A stretch of 64,000 nucleotides of DNA from an uncultured beta proteobacterium (lineage in GTDB: Bacteria > Pseudomonadota > Gammaproteobacteria > Burkholderiales > Burkholderiaceae_C): assembly GCA_903938815.1 (NCBI GenBank), contig CAJAES010000072.1, positions 100,883 through 164,882 on the forward strand, in the 5' to 3' direction. Positions within the stretch are counted from its first letter, which is position 1. The number at the start of each line of letters is the position of its first letter. Position numbers and translations under genes: made by a program. Shown one piece after another: positions 58,351 to 64,000 of the stretch. The notes under the pieces were generated by a model. The model worked only from the letters and a program-made list of their open reading frames with translations, searched no databases and was not told where the DNA came from.

Positions 58351-59299
58351 CGATGACCTCTGCGGTAGCGGTGGCGGTAGCGGGCTGGCTGCGCTTGGCG
58401 GCAGCCGGGCCGAGGAATGCTTCGTTGCGCTCGCGCTGTTCGCGGCGCCATGCGGGCTCTGCAGGCTCCGAGGCGGTGCGCCCTCGCTCGGCAGGCCTCA
58501 GCCATTCGGCCTGGAGGCCCTGCGATCCCCGGGTACACCAGACCCGCAGGAATGCGTCGAGTTCGAGGCCGGCCTTGGATGCCTCGGATCGGGCGCCGTC
58601 GAGGACGGTTTCCGTCACGGGGGCCTTCTTGGTGCGGCGCAGCGAGAGCCAATCGGCCCAGGTCTGGGCGGAAACGTCGGGCGGTCGCGGTGGGGGTGTC
58701 GCGTGCTCGCGCGGTCTTCCCTGTATTTCTTCTGGTGTATGGTGTCTGGGAGGTGGTGTCTGGGTAGCCGTGTCGTCACGCGTGACAGGTGGCGTGACAG
58801 GTGGCGTGACAGGTGGTGTGACAGGTGGTGTGACAGGTGGCTTGACAGGCGTGACGGGTTGGCCCTTGTGTTGTGACAGCAGCGACTCAAGCAAGCGGGT
58901 CGGAGCGTCCCAGGCCGGCACCACGTCGAGCGCCCTCAGAGCCTCGAACAGCTCACGGCGGCGATCACGCGAACGGCGCTGGCGCTCCTTGGCGTTCTCG
59001 CGCTTGGCCTCACGGTCGGGAGCGGTGTCCTGATAGGTGCCGATGTCCTGATCGCAGCGGGTGTTGTGCCAGCCGTCTGCGCGCAGCTCGAAGAACTCGG
59101 TGAGCACCTGCTCGACCGCATCGCGCTCCGGCTTCGACACGGCACGCACCAGGCGGCAAGCCTGCTTCAGGTCGGCAGGGATCGCGGCCTCGGTGCGGTA
59201 GTACAGGCAGATCAGCCGCCGGTAGGCGCAGTCCTCCAGCCACGAGAGGTGCGCCGTGGCGCCGTCGTAGTCGCCCAGGTGGTGTTCGTAGTAGTTCAC
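58325..59299 (-). CDS. DUF1376 (YdaU-like) replication initiator candidate
   Basis: 324 residues, GTG start in the GTGA overlap with the previous stop. N-terminal DUF1376 domain: NYYEHHLGDYDGATAHLSWLEDCAYRRLICLYYRTEAAIPADLKQACRLVRA (1-55) and WHNTRCDQDI; a basic helix (KRENAKERQRRSRDRRREL about 95-115); a run of PPVT repeats near 150-168; and a C-terminal region with WADWLSLRRTKKAPVTETVLDGARSEASKAGLELDAFLRVWCTRG. This is the usual layout of lambda O-like initiators in Burkholderiales prophages. Confidence 0.8.
   Translation of the reverse strand: MNYYEHHLGDYDGATAHLSWLEDCAYRRLICLYYRTEAAIPADLKQACRLVRAVSKPERDAVEQVLTEFFELRADGWHNTRCDQDIGTYQDTAPDREAKRENAKERQRRSRDRRRELFEALRALDVVPAWDAPTRLLESLLSQHKGQPVTPVKPPVTPPVTPPVTPPVTPPVTRDDTATQTPPPRHHTPEEIQGRPREHATPPPRPPDVSAQTWADWLSLRRTKKAPVTETVLDGARSEASKAGLELDAFLRVWCTRGSQGLQAEWLRPAERGRTASEPAEPAWRREQRERNEAFLGPAAAKRSQPATATATAEVIDVAARRLG
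58790..58857 (-). repeat. Tandem GTGACAGGTGGY repeats inside the DUF1376 gene
   Basis: About five 12-bp units, encoding Pro-Pro-Val-Thr repeats (plus strand GTGACAGGTGGC/T). In-frame, so copy number could vary without breaking the gene. In lambdoid phages repeats within the O gene often make the origin; here that is a possibility only. Confidence 0.7.
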
Positions 59300-59511
59300 C
59301 AGCGCGCCTCCTCGTCCTTGTGCTGCGGCACCGCGCCGTTCAGGTAACGACTGGGCATGGCCACGCACAGGCGCCGCACGGCTATCTCGGGCGGGCACGG
59401 GAACGGCCAGTTCGGCGCGATGGCCGCCACGCGCAGCAGTCCACCCTTCGAGCCATCAAGCTCCAGGGCTTCGCGGCCGTCAGGCAGCTTCCAGACATCT
59501 CCGGCGCTCAT
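59296..59511 (-). CDS. Small early phage protein, unknown
   Basis: 71 residues, MSAGDVWKLPDGREALELDGSKGGLLRVAAIAPNWPFPCPPEIAVRRLCVAMPSRYLNG. Start overlaps the stop of the PAPS-reductase-like gene (ATGA). A small beta domain; no family recognised but the VWKLPDG...GGLLRV pattern is known from other phage early regions. Confidence 0.65.
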   Translation of the reverse strand: MSAGDVWKLPDGREALELDGSKGGLLRVAAIAPNWPFPCPPEIAVRRLCVAMPSRYLNGAVPQHKDEEARW

Positions 59512-60458
59512 TCGCACAACCCGTAGGCGCTTTCGCACGCCTTGGGCTCCTCGTGAACGCGAATCCAATCCGTGACCTGCCCGCCGCGCTGGGTCTGGCT
59601 CCACGCCACCACGTTGCGTATGCCGCGCTTGTTCAGGTGCGCGTCGCGGTTCGGGTCGGGGAAGAAGCTCGCCTCCTGGCGCTTGCTGGCAGCCGAAACG
59701 CGCGCTTCCCACATTTCAAGGCGGTCGATGTGCCTCGGGAAACGCTTGCTTATCTCCAGCACCTCGTCCTTGTTGGCGTTGATGCACGGCATGCAGCCCA
59801 CGCGGCTCATGCCCTGCCTGTAGAGCGGGTTGGGCTCCAGGCCGACCAGCCGGTGCGCCTCGAAGCAGTCGTCTGCGGTCCATCGCAGGATGGGCCGGTA
59901 GTTGTAGACGCCGCCGCCGGCCACGTCGAAGGCGCGCACGCAGGCGCCCGTGCCTTGCAGCCTGATACGGCGCGAGTAGCTTTCGTCGATCCGCACTCCT
60001 TGCCAGGACCAGACGGCCTCGCACTGGCCGGAGTCGATCAGGCTCAGTTGGTACTCGACCAGCGGCTTGGTCTTCAGGAACTCGGTGCAGAACTGCGCCT
60101 TGCGGGAAGGGAACCGGCCCTTCCAGATGCAGAGATCAAGGAACGGGTTGCCAGTCGGAACAAGCGCAGCAATGGCGCGCTCGCAGTCGGCCGGCGGAAC
60201 GCCCTTGCGGGGCCAGTGATCGCGCACGTAGTCCCGAAACCGCACCACCTCCTCAGAGAAATCGGCGCGCAGGATCTGGATGTGAATGCCCAGGTGCCGC
60301 TGCATGTACTCGACGTACTCGAGCGTGCTCTCGTGTTCGTTGCCGGTGTCGGCCATGACGAAGCGCAGCGACTCGCGCGGTTGCGTCTCCAGCGCCAGGA
60401 TCGCCGTAGCGGCGCTGTCCTTGCCGCCGCTGATGCTCACAACGTGCAGGATGCTCAT
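59508..60458 (-). CDS. Phage PP-loop enzyme, PAPS reductase-like
   Basis: 316 residues. Starts MSILHVVSISGGKDSAATAIL with PP-loop SGGKDS at 10-15, SD GAGGGG about 7 nt before the ATG. Further: FVMADTGNEHESTLEYVEYMQRHLGIHIQILRADFSEEV, CIWKGRFPSRKAQFCTEFLKTKPL, and RVGCMPCINANKDEVLEISKRFP with a Cys pair. Belongs to the PAPS reductase / DndC-like / phage adenylyl-sulfur group that activates a substrate with ATP for sulfur chemistry. Neighbours are small early genes, so it may modify DNA, tRNA or a host metabolite; no DndD/E/B or known DNA phosphorothioation partner is in the window. Confidence 0.85.
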   Translation of the reverse strand: MSILHVVSISGGKDSAATAILALETQPRESLRFVMADTGNEHESTLEYVEYMQRHLGIHIQILRADFSEEVVRFRDYVRDHWPRKGVPPADCERAIAALVPTGNPFLDLCIWKGRFPSRKAQFCTEFLKTKPLVEYQLSLIDSGQCEAVWSWQGVRIDESYSRRIRLQGTGACVRAFDVAGGGVYNYRPILRWTADDCFEAHRLVGLEPNPLYRQGMSRVGCMPCINANKDEVLEISKRFPRHIDRLEMWEARVSAASKRQEASFFPDPNRDAHLNKRGIRNVVAWSQTQRGGQVTDWIRVHEEPKACESAYGLCE

Positions 60459-60489
60459 TCGCACCCCTCGCGCACACCCCGCCAAGTCA

Positions 60490-60768
60490 TCACCGCCCCA
60501 TCCACCCAGGCGCGTCGTGCTGCGGCGTCTTCGGCAGCTGCACCGTGCCGCGGCCCCAACCCACGCCGGACTCCTGCGCGCGGCGGCGCGACAGCATCGC
60601 GTGGTGCGACGCCAGCGGGTCGCCCGGCTTGCGCGTTTCGGCATAGGGCTGCCAGTTCGGCCACCAGGCCAACACCGGCTCGGTGAACCAGCCCGGCGTG
60701 TACTCGCGCGGCTGCGTCGGCGGGCCCTGTCGCTTCTTGGGCTGCCGGTGCTCGTGCATCTCGCTCAT
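60490..60768 (-). CDS. Small early phage protein, Trp-rich, unknown
   Basis: 92 residues from the ATG of MSEMHEHRQPKKRQG. Trp-rich core EYTPGWFTEPVLAWWPNWQPYAETRKPGDPLASHHAMLSRRRAQE. Overlaps the preceding gene by four bases. No family named. Confidence 0.6.
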   Translation of the reverse strand: MSEMHEHRQPKKRQGPPTQPREYTPGWFTEPVLAWWPNWQPYAETRKPGDPLASHHAMLSRRRAQESGVGWGRGTVQLPKTPQHDAPGWMGR

Positions 60769-61070
60769 GCGGCCTCCCATTCGGTTTCGGCACGCCCGGA
60801 GGCCGACTGCACGCGCCGGCCGGTCGGCCGCACGAGTTGGATGGCGCGCAACTCGGCCATGCGACGCGCCACGGCCACACCCATCAGGCCCGTCAGGCCC
60901 GCGATCTGGTCCTTGCCCATCGGCCCGTGCGCCCGCAGCGCGTCCACGATCACGCCGTGGTGGCGGGCCTGCAGCGGTGCGGCGCTTGCCGCAGCCTCGT
61001 GGCTCGTGGCCGGGTCGCGGCGGCGCGCGCGCGGCGCTGGCGGCGCCAGCGTCAGTGATAGCTGGTTCAT
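60765..61070 (-). CDS. Small winged-helix phage regulator
   Basis: 101 residues with the phrase RRRDPATSHEAAASAAPLQARHHGVIVDALRAHGPMGKDQIAGLTGLMGVAVARRMAELRAIQLVRPTG. The DPATSHEAA segment followed by a winged helix (about 40-90) is common in small phage regulators. Overlaps neighbours at both ends by four bases. Binding target unknown. Confidence 0.75.
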   Translation of the reverse strand: MNQLSLTLAPPAPRARRRDPATSHEAAASAAPLQARHHGVIVDALRAHGPMGKDQIAGLTGLMGVAVARRMAELRAIQLVRPTGRRVQSASGRAETEWEAA

Positions 61071-61414
61071 GGACTCTTCCTGAGTGAAGAAGCGGAAGTC
61101 GCCAGGACGGCGCGGTAGCGCAGGTAGCGCGGGTTGCGATGCGCGTCAGGCACGCACTCGACCAGCGCCTGTGCGCGCAGGTACAGCAGCGCCCAATCCA
61201 CGGCCTTCGGGCTGCGCCCGGTTTCCTGCACGATCTGACGGTGCGTGAACCAGAGCGGGCGACGCTGCATGAACGCCAGCACCACCTGCGTGGCCGAGCC
61301 GTCGCGAATGACGCCAGCCGGGCGCGGGTTGTAGCGAGGCACCTCCAGCGCCAAGCCGCGCCGGCTTGATGCCGTCATCAGCTGATGTGCAGTCCATGCG
61401 GCGCCGTTGGTCAC
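61067..61414 (-). CDS. Winged-helix phage protein
   Basis: 115 residues; RDGSATQVVLAFMQRRPLWFTHRQIVQETGRSPKAVDWALLYLRAQALVECVPDAHRNPRYLRYR forms a winged helix-turn-helix about 38-102. Four-base overlaps with neighbours. Probably a transcriptional regulator of the early operon. Confidence 0.7.
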   Translation of the reverse strand: MTNGAAWTAHQLMTASSRRGLALEVPRYNPRPAGVIRDGSATQVVLAFMQRRPLWFTHRQIVQETGRSPKAVDWALLYLRAQALVECVPDAHRNPRYLRYRAVLATSASSLRKSP

Positions 61415-61680
61415 GAACGGTCCCCGCCCTGATCGCTGGTCCGAGACTCATCCCATCGACCGCCCAACATCGGCCGGGCTACCCTGCGCAGCATGGCCAG
61501 CTCACCCCACACCAAGCGCTCGATGACAGAGCGCGCAAACTCGGCTTTCGGGACGCCAGCGACGGCGGCCAACGCGATGACGGCCTCCTCCAACTCCTCG
61601 GACACCGGGATGTCCAGGCGCCGGGTCAGCTTGCCGGCCGGGTCAGTGCGACCGCTGCGAGAGAACATGGCGTCCGACAT
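61411..61680 (-). CDS. Ribbon-helix-helix-like phage protein
   Basis: 89 residues: AGKLTRRLDIPVSEELEEAVIALAAVAGVPKAEFARSVIERLVWGELAML has the RHH pattern (strand RLDIPV, two helices). Directly follows the Cro-like gene with a three-base gap. DNA binding by analogy with Arc/MetJ folds. Confidence 0.65.
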   Translation of the reverse strand: MSDAMFSRSGRTDPAGKLTRRLDIPVSEELEEAVIALAAVAGVPKAEFARSVIERLVWGELAMLRRVARPMLGGRWDESRTSDQGGDRS

Positions 61681-61683
61681 GGC

Positions 61684-61962
61684 TCAGACCGCCGCGTCCT
61701 GGGGTTCCCTGGGTGGCTCCACCACAGGCGCACCGGGGGCGCCAACGATCTCAGGCCAGATGCGGTGCCAGTCGTCCGGTCGCAGATCCCAGCGTCGGAC
61801 AACGCCGCCGGTGGCCTGCTCGATCTGGACGCAGCGTGCAGCCGGCACGTGGCGACGGCGCGAGTTCCACTCGTGAACGGTCGGCCCACTGACGCGCAGG
61901 GCGCGGGCCAATGCCGAAAAGCCGCCGCAGATTTCTGCTGCCGTGCTGATGCCTGTGTTCAT
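61684..61962 (-). CDS. Cro-like repressor, YdaS family
   Basis: 92 residues from the ATG of MNTGISTAAEICGG. HTH: AAEICGGFSALARALRVSGPTVHEWNSRRRHVPAARCVQIEQATGGVVRRWDLRPDDW, a YdaS/Cro pattern; the last phrase is typical of YdaS-type proteins. Start chosen at the second ATG: the promoter's -10 (TACAAT) overlaps the first ATG, so transcripts should start almost at the second one, giving a leaderless message. Divergent from the CI-like gene across a 75-bp operator region. First gene of the leftward early operon. Confidence 0.78.
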   Translation of the reverse strand: MNTGISTAAEICGGFSALARALRVSGPTVHEWNSRRRHVPAARCVQIEQATGGVVRRWDLRPDDWHRIWPEIVGAPGAPVVEPPREPQDAAV

Positions 61963-62037
61963 GCCTTCGATTGTAGGCATTGCCTGGTTTTTATCAAGGC
62001 ATTGCCGTAGCCGGGGTGGTCTGGCTAAAAGTAAGTA
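61963..62037. promoter_or_regulatory. Divergent CI/Cro promoter-operator region
   Basis: Leftward promoter: -35 TTGATA and -10 TACAAT with 16 bp between, the -10 ending seven bases before the Cro-like ATG. Rightward promoter: TTGCCG and CTAAAA with 17 bp between, the -10 seven bases from the CI-like ATG. Palindromes GGCATTGCC lie at 61,976-61,984 and 61,998-62,006 (22 bp apart), and a related site GTAATGCCTAC at 62,035-62,045 overlaps the CI-like start. The first covers the leftward -10, the second its -35 side and the rightward -35. A classical mutual-repression switch. Confidence 0.75.
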
Positions 62038-62610
62038 ATGCCTACAAGTCCGACCAAACAGTCAGAACACGTCGCCGCCAAGGTTCGGTGGCTGCTTTCG
62101 CTCGAAGGGAACAGCCCGGCTTTGTTGGCTGTTGTGTGCGGGGTCCGGTCTCAATCGGTGTACGACTGGCGGGACTTCGGGAGAGTTGCCAAGAAGCACA
62201 TCCCGAAGCTGGCCGAAATCACGGGAACAACTGAGCGATGGTGGCTCACGCCCGATGCACCGATTCCTCCTGCGTCAGAGTGGATGGAGCGCCCAGTCGC
62301 GGCTGGGGCGACACGCCCTGCTCCTCCACCTTCCTCCGCAACGTCACCCGATGCATCAACCCTGGGTCAGGCGCTGCCCGTGGTGCTGGGCGCGTTGCGC
62401 GGCTTGAGCGCAGCCGAGCGTACTGAGATGGCATCGCGCTGGGCGGCGCTGCTGCTGGCGCCCGACAGCGCCGAGCTTCAGCGCTGGCTCGCGCAAGCCC
62501 TGGGCGCGCAGGAGTGGGACGGCCTGACGGAGCGCCGAAGCGGGAACGACAGGCGCCGGCCTTCAGATCCGCTGCCCTTAAAGCAAACGCCGCCTCGGTT
62601 TGCAGCGTAA
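62038..62610 (+). CDS. CI-like phage repressor without peptidase domain
   Basis: 190 residues, the only rightward gene of the prophage seen here. HTH in the first 70 residues: KQSEHVAAKVRWLLSLEGNSPALLAVVCGVRSQSVYDWRDFGRVAKKHIPKLAEITGTTERWWL. Then a Pro/Ala linker (ATRPAPPPSSATSPDASTLG), a helical part (ALPVVLGALRGLSAAERTEMASRWAALLLAPDS) and a basic tail (RRSGNDRRRPSD). The Ser-Lys S24 protease domain of lambda CI is absent, so induction is not by RecA-driven self-cleavage. ATG lies seven bases after the -10-like CTAAAA: a leaderless message. Confidence 0.78.
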   Translation: MPTSPTKQSEHVAAKVRWLLSLEGNSPALLAVVCGVRSQSVYDWRDFGRVAKKHIPKLAEITGTTERWWLTPDAPIPPASEWMERPVAAGATRPAPPPSSATSPDASTLGQALPVVLGALRGLSAAERTEMASRWAALLLAPDSAELQRWLAQALGAQEWDGLTERRSGNDRRRPSDPLPLKQTPPRFAA

Positions 62611-62799
62611 CCCCGCTGCGCACCGCGACTGTGCCACAACCATCCCGTCAACCGAACCGCAGCTCGACCGACGACCGCAACAAGGCCATCCCCTCACGAG
62701 GGGGCGTTGTCATCCCATTGCACCGATTCGATCGTGGCGCATGAATGGCAGGGTTCATAAGGGCGCAAATGATCTTCCACCACAGTTGGCTCAGAAAAA
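62611..62799. other. Convergent gap between CI-like and P63C genes
   Basis: 189 bp. A 6-bp hairpin (CCCCTC-AC-GAGGGG) at 62,691-62,704 and a T run just past the P63C stop on the minus strand are the only structures noted. No gene seen. Confidence 0.4.
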
Positions 62800-63816
62800 T
62801 CAGAAGAGCTGAAGGGTGTCGCCACGCTTCGGAAAGGCGCGATCAAACCTGTGCTTGAACGACTGCCAATCGTCTTCTGCACGCATGAATCCGATCAATG
62901 CGTACATGTGCTGCGCAAGTGCAGGATGCCCAACCTCATCGGTCAGCCACTGATGGTGGCGGTGCTTGCGCTGGCCTTTGCCGTCGCTTGGATTTTTCTT
63001 CTCCAGTTCCTCTATCACACCAGGCCCAAGGCGCTCATAGACAAGATCGCGGATGTAGCGGCCTACGACACCCGGCCGTCGTGAAGATCCAGTCGGCCTC
63101 CACTTCCTAAGCCGATACAACTCCGCGAAGAAGTCATCCGGGAATCTGCCGACCCAGGCGACGAGTTCTTTCCGGATAAACCGCTCCAGGTAGGCTTGAA
63201 GCGCATCGCGCGCGCGGACCTGTTGATACCCTGTCGCCTCGTCGATCATTGCGACGATGCCTACTTCTGCGAGTCCCCGCACCAACATGTCCGCTTGTTC
63301 TGCTGTTCGCTTCTGCGACGGCAACAGAACGCCACGATCTCGCGCGCCAAGGTAGACATTGCATACCTTAGGCAGCAAGTCGGCAGCATAGCCAAATGCC
63401 CGACCGCCGGTCGGAAGCCGAAACTCGATAGCTCTTGTCGACGCGATAAGTTCCTTTGTAATCAGTGGCTTAAGATTGTTTGCCGTCAGAAAAGCCGGGA
63501 GGTTGTCGACGCCCATTGTTGCGCCAGTTCCGCCCTTGGCCGTGCGCGATCTGCCAAGCGCAAGCAGCACGCCTTGCTGCGTAAGGACTCGAGTTCCATC
63601 GCTCAGCACATAGCAAGGAATCTCCGCATCAAGCAGGCGCAATGGACGGTCAGCGGAGCCAAACTCTGCAACCGGCAAGTGCGCATGAGCTTTTGCATTC
63701 CACCGCACCTTCGCCGCCTGAGAAGCGATCTCTCGACGGCGCTCTTTGTCGAGCGAATCTCTCCGCGCGATACCGCCCTTTGCGCGACCCTTGGGCTCGG
63801 CAACATCGTCCGACAT
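62800..63816 (-). CDS. P63C domain protein
   Basis: 338 residues from the ATG of MSDDVAEPKGRAKGGIARRDSLDKE; a start 78 bp earlier would cross the dyad and promoter. N-terminal basic region, central Ala/Leu-rich alpha/beta part (GDDRPLRLLDAEIPCYVLSDGTRVLTQQGVLLALGRS... PAFLTANNLKPLI), and the P63C domain about 235-338: RKELVAWVGRFPDDFFAELYRLRKWRP, GVVGRYIRDLVYERLGPGVIEELEKKNP and RKHRHHQWLTDEVGHPALAQHMYALIGFMR. The family occurs in phages and mobile elements; function not established. Transcribed from its own promoter region to the right. Confidence 0.85.
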   Translation of the reverse strand: MSDDVAEPKGRAKGGIARRDSLDKERRREIASQAAKVRWNAKAHAHLPVAEFGSADRPLRLLDAEIPCYVLSDGTRVLTQQGVLLALGRSRTAKGGTGATMGVDNLPAFLTANNLKPLITKELIASTRAIEFRLPTGGRAFGYAADLLPKVCNVYLGARDRGVLLPSQKRTAEQADMLVRGLAEVGIVAMIDEATGYQQVRARDALQAYLERFIRKELVAWVGRFPDDFFAELYRLRKWRPTGSSRRPGVVGRYIRDLVYERLGPGVIEELEKKNPSDGKGQRKHRHHQWLTDEVGHPALAQHMYALIGFMRAEDDWQSFKHRFDRAFPKRGDTLQLF

Positions 63817-64000
63817 GCTTGCTCTATAATCAATCAATATGCTTGCATTTAAGCATGCATGCAGGTCGTGTCCCAGCGCGTGGTGTAAGTCCACAGCCCA
63901 GAAGAGCTGAGGTACGCGCTACTCAGCGTGCCACTGCGGACAGCCGAGTGGGAACAGTATCGCTGAGGGATTGCAGGCCCTCAAGTTGCATGTAGCGCCG
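63817..64000. other. Upstream region of the P63C gene with a dyad operator candidate
   Basis: Minus strand: ATGCTT-AAATGC-AAGCAT dyad (63,839-63,856, 6-bp arms) ahead of a GATTATAGA -10-like element at about 63,822-63,830, then the P63C ATG at 63,816 within CAAGCATG, a truncated form of the phage motif. Right of 63,895 I see no gene up to the window edge. Confidence 0.5.

Larger units (their letters stand above)
20299..64000 (-). mobile_element. Podovirus-type prophage in tRNA-Cys (right end outside window)
   Basis: Almost all genes read leftward in the order early/regulatory, replication, terminase, portal, lysis, receptor-binding, scaffold, capsid, connector, tail, internal virion proteins. 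Genes are tightly packed with frequent ATGA, GTGA or TGATG overlaps. No tape measure, sheath or baseplate genes are present, so a short-tailed particle is inferred. No integrase gene is visible; it should lie past 64,000 next to the rebuilt tRNA-Cys. I see no frameshift or stop in any structural gene, so the element looks intact within the window. The layout resembles Bcep22-like podophages of Burkholderia (recalled, not searched). Confidence 0.9.

Noticed and set aside
62691..62704. GC hairpin between CI-like and P63C genes as terminator
   Set aside because: No T run on either strand next to the stem; left as a minor structure.
20299..64000. CRISPR array or restriction-modification/defence island within the prophage
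   Set aside because: No spaced direct repeats and no methylase, REase or toxin-antitoxin pair seen; the repeats found are in-frame microsatellites or operator sites.

Overview
The window is high-GC DNA in two parts. Positions 1 to about 20,255 are an ordinary chromosomal segment. From about 20,299 to the right edge lies one large prophage that runs out of the window. Gene content (ETF and acyl-CoA dehydrogenase operon, UMF1-type and oxalate/formate-type MFS carriers, class III cyclase fused to an ATPase) and the strong G/C bias at third codon positions fit a betaproteobacterium of the Burkholderiales. I cannot place it closer.

Chromosome: the 3' part of a peptide-type ABC binding protein ends at a strong terminator. 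A leftward operon follows, etfB-etfA-acyl-CoA dehydrogenase-nitronate monooxygenase-amidohydrolase, with a long dyad in its promoter region; this is a set for oxidising an acyl-CoA and passing electrons to the quinone pool. Next come a UMF1-type transporter directly behind a tRNA-Leu(UAA), a cyclase-ATPase-TPR regulator, three exported proteins (two of them lipoproteins), an S1-repeat protein, a three-part NUDIX fusion, and a second MFS carrier.

Junction: the terminator and 3' half of a tRNA-Cys(GCA) gene survive at 20,197-20,298. The sequence changes abruptly at the anticodon, which is the expected footprint of phage integration into that tRNA. The integrase and the rebuilt tRNA should lie beyond position 64,000.

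Prophage: a podovirus-type element read leftward. From right to left: a P63C-domain gene; a divergent CI-like/Cro-like switch with overlapping operators and apparently leaderless messages; small HTH and early genes; a PP-loop PAPS-reductase-like enzyme; replication genes (DUF1376 and lambda P-like); a DUF1064 nuclease; terminase small and large subunits; P22-type portal; a lysis cassette (holin, SAR-type endolysin, Rz with nested Rz1); a large tail spike or fibre; scaffold; a CsrA-like protein; an N4-gp56-type major capsid; head-tail connectors; tail proteins; two internal virion proteins; and last a single 3,907-residue polyvalent protein. The plan recalls Bcep22-like Burkholderia podophages, which also carry a giant virion protein; that comparison is from memory, not a search.

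Most unusual points: (1) the giant gene carries a DdrB/ParB-like domain, several Barnase/EndoU-type nuclease-like domains, a zincin, an ADP-ribosyltransferase and an LPD38 region; (2) three well-formed small genes are overprinted in its linkers, all in the same alternative frame; (3) a recurring motif, CAAGCATGGCA followed in most copies by a TGCC-containing arm, stands in front of five phage transcription blocks; (4) a CsrA homologue sits between scaffold and capsid genes.
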